This document shows, in pieces, positions 29,616-33,733 of a DNA stretch of 33,733 nucleotides (its first letter is position 1; the number at the start of each line of letters is the position of its first letter). The notes beneath the pieces were generated by a model. It ran no database searches. It had not been told where the DNA came from and saw only the letters and a list, made by a program, of their open reading frames with translations. The stretch lies in the NCBI GenBank assembly GCA_015489595.1, contig WFZK01000017.1, positions 1 to 33,733 of the forward strand. The letters run 5' to 3'. The DNA is from Candidatus Dojkabacteria bacterium. Its GTDB lineage: Bacteria > Patescibacteriota > Dojkabacteria > GCA-002793355. A program made the position numbers and the translations under genes.

Positions 29616-29639
29616 AGGGCCCAAAACTAATTTTGCCCT
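29616..29639. repeat. Small hairpin related to the family (F)
   Basis: AGGG, two extra C, CAAAA, loop CTAA, TTTTG, CCCT: a short version of the GGGCAAAA/TTTTGCCC core with a 2-nt bulge, 6 nt from copy E. Confidence 0.5.
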
Positions 29640-29723
29640 CTAATCTACTCAACGCTCCAGCCAACCAGAGGTTAATTGCCTGACACAAAAATAAACTACT
29701 TCCCCAGAAGCAAAACATCCTCT

Positions 29724-31694
29724 CTAGCCTATCCTTTCGATTAAATCCTCATCTATATCTTCGATGTAATTGGATGGCATTGAGGGGCTCCCATTTCGCA
29801 TAGTCGAATAGGTAATGTATAGATGTCGTTTAGCACGAGTAATTGCAACGTAAAAAAGTCTTCGCTCTTCTTGCATCTGAGCTGGATCATCAAAAGACCT
29901 GCTGTGAGGGAAAAGCCCCTCCTCTGCTCCCACAATAAACACAGTCTTAAACTCCAAACCCTTAGCTGCATGTACCGTCATTAGGTTTACCCTGCCTTTG
30001 CTATCTTCCCCGGCCTCTTTACTTGCCTGCTCCATCAGCGACACATCCTCTAAAAAGGCCTGCAATCCTTCCCGACCCTGGTACTTTTCTTTATCTGCTA
30101 CAGCTAAAAGCTCTTTTATGTTATCCAGTCTAGAATCAGCTTCTTCCTGGCTAGAAGATACCTTTCGTATCCAGTCGCTGTAACCTATTAGCTTAATTAA
30201 ATTTGTTATTAAAGTCTTTACGTCTTCATTATAAGTAGCTGCGATAAGTTTGCCTAACTTTTCAAAAAAGCTTCTGTACTTACCAAGCCACTTATCCTCA
30301 AGCATATTATCTAATATCCCCCTAAATTCCTTGCTTACAAACGTTAAAAGCAGATCAGGATCGTATGCATCAAGACTTAGGTACCAGATAAACTCTCCGA
30401 GCGAAAGATGAGCATTCTGCGCATATTCCCTAAACTTTTCAATCGTCTTGGCCCCTATCTTGCGCGCAGGTGTATTAATAACTCTGAGCAAACTTACCTC
30501 ATCTTTCAAATTGTTTAAAAACTTAAGATAAGCTAGGATATCTTTAATCTCCATACGCTGGTAAAATCCCACCCCACCAACTAATCTGTAAGGCACACCG
30601 AATCTTACAAAAACTTCCTCGAAAACCCGGGACAAAGCGTTCACTCTATAAAGAATCGCCACACTATCTAAGTCGTCTTTATAAGCCTCCAGCTGTTTTA
30701 GAACGAACAGAGCCTCTTCATAAGGAGACGAGGCTTCCACTACTTTTATCTTGTCCCCACCCTTAAGATCGGTCCAGAGGCGTTTCTCTATCCTGTTAGG
30801 ATTCTTAGAAATGACCTGATTTGCTGCCTCTAAAATTACCTCTGTGGATCTATAATTTCTTTCTAGCTTAATAATCTCATGCTCAGGAAAATCCTTTAAA
30901 AATCTCTGAATGTTCTCTATAGTGGCTCCCCTCCATGAATAAATTGACTGATCTTCGTCACCTACTACACAGATGTTTCTGTGCTCTCTTACGATCTTAT
31001 AAACGATCTGATACTGTAGAGTATTGGTATCTTGATACTCATCAACCAGGACGTATCTAAACCTATTGCTCACACCAGAGAGTACATAAGGATGCTGCTC
31101 AAAAAGCTGGAGGGTAAGCAGCAAAAGGTCTGAAAAATCCACTGCATTTAACGCCTTTAACCTCCGCTGATATTCCCGGTATACCTTCGAAACTATCTCG
31201 TCAAAATAATCTCCATACGAGTTCCTAAAATACGAATCCGGACCATAACCTGCAAGCTTCGCCTGAGTGATCTTCGATAGCACCGCCGAAGGTCTCACGG
31301 TCTGATCTACAAGGCCATCTTTGATAATGGCTTTAATAAGATTCTGCTGATCTTCAGCATCATAGATAGAAAAATTCCTATCTAACCCTATGTAGTGCCC
31401 ATATTTACGAAGAAGATATGCACCAAAAGCATGGAAAGTACCAACGAACATCCCTGATAGATCAACTCCTACAAGCTTTTTGATTCTCTCAGTCATCTCA
31501 GTTGCCGCTTTTTTGGTAAACGTTAGAGCTAAAATTTGATTCGGTTTGTAAAGATTCTGTTCTAAGAGATAGGCCACCTTATAGGTAATAACCCGAGTCT
31601 TTCCTGAACCTGCACCGGCTAATATAAGAAGGGGCCTATCAACCAGCTTTACAGCCTTAAGCTGCCGATCGTTAAGATGAGCTAAATCTAACAT
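29724..31694 (-). CDS. UvrD/PcrA-type superfamily 1 DNA helicase
   Basis: 3'-5' helicase of DNA repair and replication-restart type. 656 residues. Q motif LNDRQLKAV, Walker A AGAGSGKT at 26-33, LALTFTKKAATEMTERI (motif Ia), VDEYQDT (Walker B), GDEDQSIYSWRGA (motif III), YRSTEVI (IV), TVHAAKGLEFKTVFIVGAEEGLFPH (V) and EERRLFYVAITRAK (VI). The C-terminal extension after motif VI is short, and I see no PcrA-type C-terminal Tudor-like domain. TATAGT 5 nt before the ATG suggests a leaderless message, though the gene is only 19 nt from the upstream gene. Confidence 0.93.
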   Translation of the reverse strand: MLDLAHLNDRQLKAVKLVDRPLLILAGAGSGKTRVITYKVAYLLEQNLYKPNQILALTFTKKAATEMTERIKKLVGVDLSGMFVGTFHAFGAYLLRKYGHYIGLDRNFSIYDAEDQQNLIKAIIKDGLVDQTVRPSAVLSKITQAKLAGYGPDSYFRNSYGDYFDEIVSKVYREYQRRLKALNAVDFSDLLLLTLQLFEQHPYVLSGVSNRFRYVLVDEYQDTNTLQYQIVYKIVREHRNICVVGDEDQSIYSWRGATIENIQRFLKDFPEHEIIKLERNYRSTEVILEAANQVISKNPNRIEKRLWTDLKGGDKIKVVEASSPYEEALFVLKQLEAYKDDLDSVAILYRVNALSRVFEEVFVRFGVPYRLVGGVGFYQRMEIKDILAYLKFLNNLKDEVSLLRVINTPARKIGAKTIEKFREYAQNAHLSLGEFIWYLSLDAYDPDLLLTFVSKEFRGILDNMLEDKWLGKYRSFFEKLGKLIAATYNEDVKTLITNLIKLIGYSDWIRKVSSSQEEADSRLDNIKELLAVADKEKYQGREGLQAFLEDVSLMEQASKEAGEDSKGRVNLMTVHAAKGLEFKTVFIVGAEEGLFPHSRSFDDPAQMQEERRLFYVAITRAKRHLYITYSTMRNGSPSMPSNYIEDIDEDLIERIG

Positions 31695-31699
31695 ACAAA

Positions 31700-31705
31700 A
31701 CTATA
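31700..31705 (-). promoter_or_regulatory. -10-like element directly before the helicase gene
   Basis: TATAGT, 5 nt, ATG at 31694, in the 19-nt gap between two minus-strand genes. Confidence 0.4.
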
Positions 31706-31713
31706 CTGAAGAA

Positions 31714-32835
31714 CTACCTTATTCTACGAACAAACGGTCTATATACCCAACCCTTGTGACCATCCTTTGTCTCTATATATACCCACGCTCCTTCTTGCTT
31801 GTGCCACACCACTGTTTCTCCTGCATCTACTCTGAAGAGAACCTCACCTCTTAGCCCTGGAGTTTTACGCACGTTTGCATAATCTCCAACCTTAGGAACT
31901 ATACGAGCTAGTTTGTATCCATTATCCTTAACTTTAAATTTCACAGAAAATTCGCTTATCTGCCTCTCCCCTATCCTAATGGTAAATTTCGCAGAGTAGT
32001 CGCCAGGGACCAAGAACCTTCCTAGCTTAAAAGAAAAATCAAAAGTCTCGTCTTTAAAAACATAATGATCAGGGTTTGCCCAGCCTATGGTCTTTTCTGA
32101 AATCCAAGAAGAATCGTAAATATCGCCGCCACCTTTAGTTTTCACCACTGCAATCTTTACAAACTTACGGGAAGGCAAAGGAATCTCAGAAATATTCCTA
32201 ATCTTTAAGCTCACAACCTGGGGTTTGAGCTGATCAACCTGCTTCGCAAAAGAGACCTTCTCTAGTTTAAGCTGATATGGTCTCGCCTCAAGTCCTTTAT
32301 CAAAGGTTTTCAAGTCCTTACACTCATCACAGACAGTAACATTTACTAACTGGAACGTTCCATCAGAATTAAACTTAAGAGACGCCTTATACACCTTTGC
32401 GATGTAATACTTATCTATAAGCTCCTGAAGAAAAAGATCATTGCGAGCAAAGTAGCCCAATACAAAACCGCCATAACCATTAGGGAAAGATACATAAGGC
32501 AGAGTGTAATCTATGGTATCGCACGTGTGGTAGAAAAGCTTTTGGTTATAAACGCCATTAAACGGAGAATACTTAACTTTACGAATATACAGAAGCTCGT
32601 AAAGGATCTCTTTATTAGCCACATCGGCAGATACAGGTACTTGTGCTCTCTTATAGATATCAGACATATCTATTAATATTAGACCATAGTAAGGCCTAAA
32701 CAGCGACTTATTGGGCTGGCACTTCTTAAAATAATCGGCTACTTTCATGTATGTAAGGGCCTCTACTGGTTTAATAGTAGCAGCAAAAAATCCAAAGCCA
32801 AAAAACAACAGCACTGATAAAATAGCTCTCTTCAT
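31714..32835 (-). CDS. Exported protein with C-terminal SH3-like domain
   Basis: 373 residues. Signal peptide at 1-26 (ILSVLLFFGFGFFAA...VEA). The central part (about 30-300) is not recognised; it includes a beta-rich stretch at about 200-300 (VVSLKIRNISEIPLPSRKF, PGDYSAKFTIRIG) resembling an Ig-like fold, and a CDECK pair near 170. Residues about 308-373 form a bacterial SH3 domain (GDYANVRKTPGLRGEVLFRVDAGETVVWHKQEGAWVYIETKDGHKGWVYRPFV), which usually binds cell wall. Located 9 nt after the gene at 32845 and probably co-transcribed with it. Confidence 0.75.
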   Translation of the reverse strand: MKRAILSVLLFFGFGFFAATIKPVEALTYMKVADYFKKCQPNKSLFRPYYGLILIDMSDIYKRAQVPVSADVANKEILYELLYIRKVKYSPFNGVYNQKLFYHTCDTIDYTLPYVSFPNGYGGFVLGYFARNDLFLQELIDKYYIAKVYKASLKFNSDGTFQLVNVTVCDECKDLKTFDKGLEARPYQLKLEKVSFAKQVDQLKPQVVSLKIRNISEIPLPSRKFVKIAVVKTKGGGDIYDSSWISEKTIGWANPDHYVFKDETFDFSFKLGRFLVPGDYSAKFTIRIGERQISEFSVKFKVKDNGYKLARIVPKVGDYANVRKTPGLRGEVLFRVDAGETVVWHKQEGAWVYIETKDGHKGWVYRPFVRRIR

Positions 32836-32844
32836 ATCTAAATG

Positions 32845-33726
32845 TTACCAGATCTTTGCAGCCACAACAAACAGGTATACCCTAACCGTAGCGGGTACTT
32901 TCTCTCCAATAGCATTAATGTAGACCTTGCTTCCAGAAAGCTCTGCTAAATATACGGGAACCAGATATTGCTCACCTTCTTTTATAACAGGAGCATATTT
33001 TAGCTTAAGCGCAAGAAGCTGTAGATTATCAGGCAGGGAACTAACATTTACAGTAGAAGCGCTAGGACACCCCTCCCGACTGCAAGAGAAGTTAAATCTT
33101 ACCCAACCTCCCCAATTAAGCCCACTGTTTAAGGCATAAGAGTATGCTTGAGAAGCTGAGAGTGCTTTATACAGAGCATAATCCTTCACCGCATACTTAA
33201 CTAGCACTCCAGTAACGCGATAAGTTTTACCCAAGCTTTCTTCAAAAAGCTGGATTTGTCCTGAGTTGGGAAAAATGATCTCTGGGTTTAAGGAGTCATC
33301 TTTGAAGATAACCTGCCTTACACGATCTTTGTTTATACTCTTCCCTGTTAATGAAAATGTATTTAGCTTAGGATTAAATGTAAGTGACATGTCTTGTGTA
33401 GGGCTTACATAATAGTAAGGGGTCTTCTTGGTAAGCCCGAAAGCTTTTACAACATCTTCAACAGAAACAGAGCGCCTTTCCACCTTATAGACTCGATAAT
33501 ACTCTGGGCTAGGATACTTTCTTATGGATAAGCCCCGCAATGCTGCCCTTAGAATCTGATCGGAAAAAAGCTTAATATATTCGTCTTTGTAAAAGCTAAT
33601 AGGTTGGAATTTGCCATAGGTATTTACTTTTTTATGGGTGAAAATAAATATCAGAACAATCGAAAGTACCAAAACTCCTATGAGCAGGGCTATTTTTTTG
33701 ATTCTACCTTTTCCCATCATGGGCAT
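32845..33726 (-). CDS. Membrane-anchored exported protein, function unknown
   Basis: 293 residues. A basic N-terminus (GKGRIKKIA) and one membrane helix at about 11-30 (ALLIGVLVLSIVLIFIF), then an extracytoplasmic domain of about 260 residues. I recognise no family. A CSREGC pair around residue 215-220 could form a disulfide. The start could be the ATG at 33726 or the ones at 33720 and 33717; nothing in the sequence decides. It lies just inside the window edge, so its promoter is not visible. Confidence 0.65.
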   Translation of the reverse strand: MPMMGKGRIKKIALLIGVLVLSIVLIFIFTHKKVNTYGKFQPISFYKDEYIKLFSDQILRAALRGLSIRKYPSPEYYRVYKVERRSVSVEDVVKAFGLTKKTPYYYVSPTQDMSLTFNPKLNTFSLTGKSINKDRVRQVIFKDDSLNPEIIFPNSGQIQLFEESLGKTYRVTGVLVKYAVKDYALYKALSASQAYSYALNSGLNWGGWVRFNFSCSREGCPSASTVNVSSLPDNLQLLALKLKYAPVIKEGEQYLVPVYLAELSGSKVYINAIGEKVPATVRVYLFVVAAKIW

Positions 33727-33733
33727 TTGCTTG

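Larger units (their letters stand above)
29376..29723. other. Spacer between the helicase and 3D-domain genes (348 nt)
   Basis: Contains, in order from 29376: the promoter of the 3D-domain gene, hairpin copy D, a conserved box, hairpin copy E, and a small related hairpin F. No ORF or RNA gene of known type is recognisable. It is the densest cluster of the hairpin family in the window. Confidence 0.6.

Noticed and set aside
8651-29639. Reading the repeated hairpins as a CRISPR array
   Set aside because: The copies are single, far apart, palindromic over their whole length, of varying sequence and without regular spacers; no cas gene is present.

Overview
The window looks like chromosomal core sequence from a Patescibacteria/CPR-type bacterium. 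The S5 gene is followed directly by L15 with no L30 gene between them, which is a known hallmark of CPR ribosomes. S14 is the short zinc form, the RNase P RNA is very small (about 237 nt), genes are tightly packed and often overlap, the tRNA lacks an encoded CCA, and several small genes are divergent or degenerate. I cannot place it in a named CPR lineage from sequence alone. Composition is moderately AT-rich.

Layout. 1-855: the 5' part of miaB (minus strand, cut by the window edge) and a divergent RNase P RNA gene. 856-3756: queA (plus), a winged-helix/nucleotidyltransferase-like protein (minus), and a shortened YifB/ComM-like protein with no visible ATPase core (plus). 3745-8532 (minus): infA, rpmJ, rpsM, rpsK, rpsD, rpoA, rplQ, rplM, rpsI, preceded by a 2H-phosphoesterase gene and tRNA-Glu(CTC). 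8728-13957: an L,D-transpeptidase, greA, a membrane protein, a CAP-domain exported protein, HU and RNase Y. 14127-25699: adk (plus) convergent with the large minus-strand S10-spc block tuf | rpsJ rplC rplD rplW rplB rpsS rplV rpsC rplP rpmC rpsQ rplN rplX rplE rpsN rpsH rplF rplR rpsE rplO secY. 25878-33726 (minus): fusA, a G5/3D-domain exported protein, a UvrD/PcrA helicase, an SH3-domain exported protein and a membrane-anchored protein.

Most of the genes serve translation: ribosomal proteins, initiation factor 1, both main elongation GTPases, one tRNA, tRNA modification and tRNA 5' processing. They sit with core transcription (rpoA, greA), protein export (secY), RNA decay (rny) and a small set of exported envelope proteins. 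rpsL and rpsG are not next to fusA, so the classical str operon is split.

Two signals stand out. First, EF-Tu and EF-G both keep the phosphate/magnesium motifs (G1-G3) but both have altered guanine-recognition motifs: G4 NKxD is NIFE in EF-Tu and NKLN in EF-G, and the G5 SA(L/F)K region is NAFK and GDSR respectively. Second, a family of long, almost perfectly paired hairpins, with a GC-rich base and a GCAAAAATCG / CGATTTTTGC-type core, lies in the intergenic spaces of the minus-strand units. Arm sequences differ between copies while pairing is preserved. Some copies have a second conserved box beside them, and the hairpins sit between the end of one unit and the promoter of the next (tRNA-Glu, HU, tuf, fusA, the 3D-domain gene). 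In addition, about ten genes have a TATAAT-like -10 element only 5-8 nt from the start codon, which suggests many leaderless transcripts.
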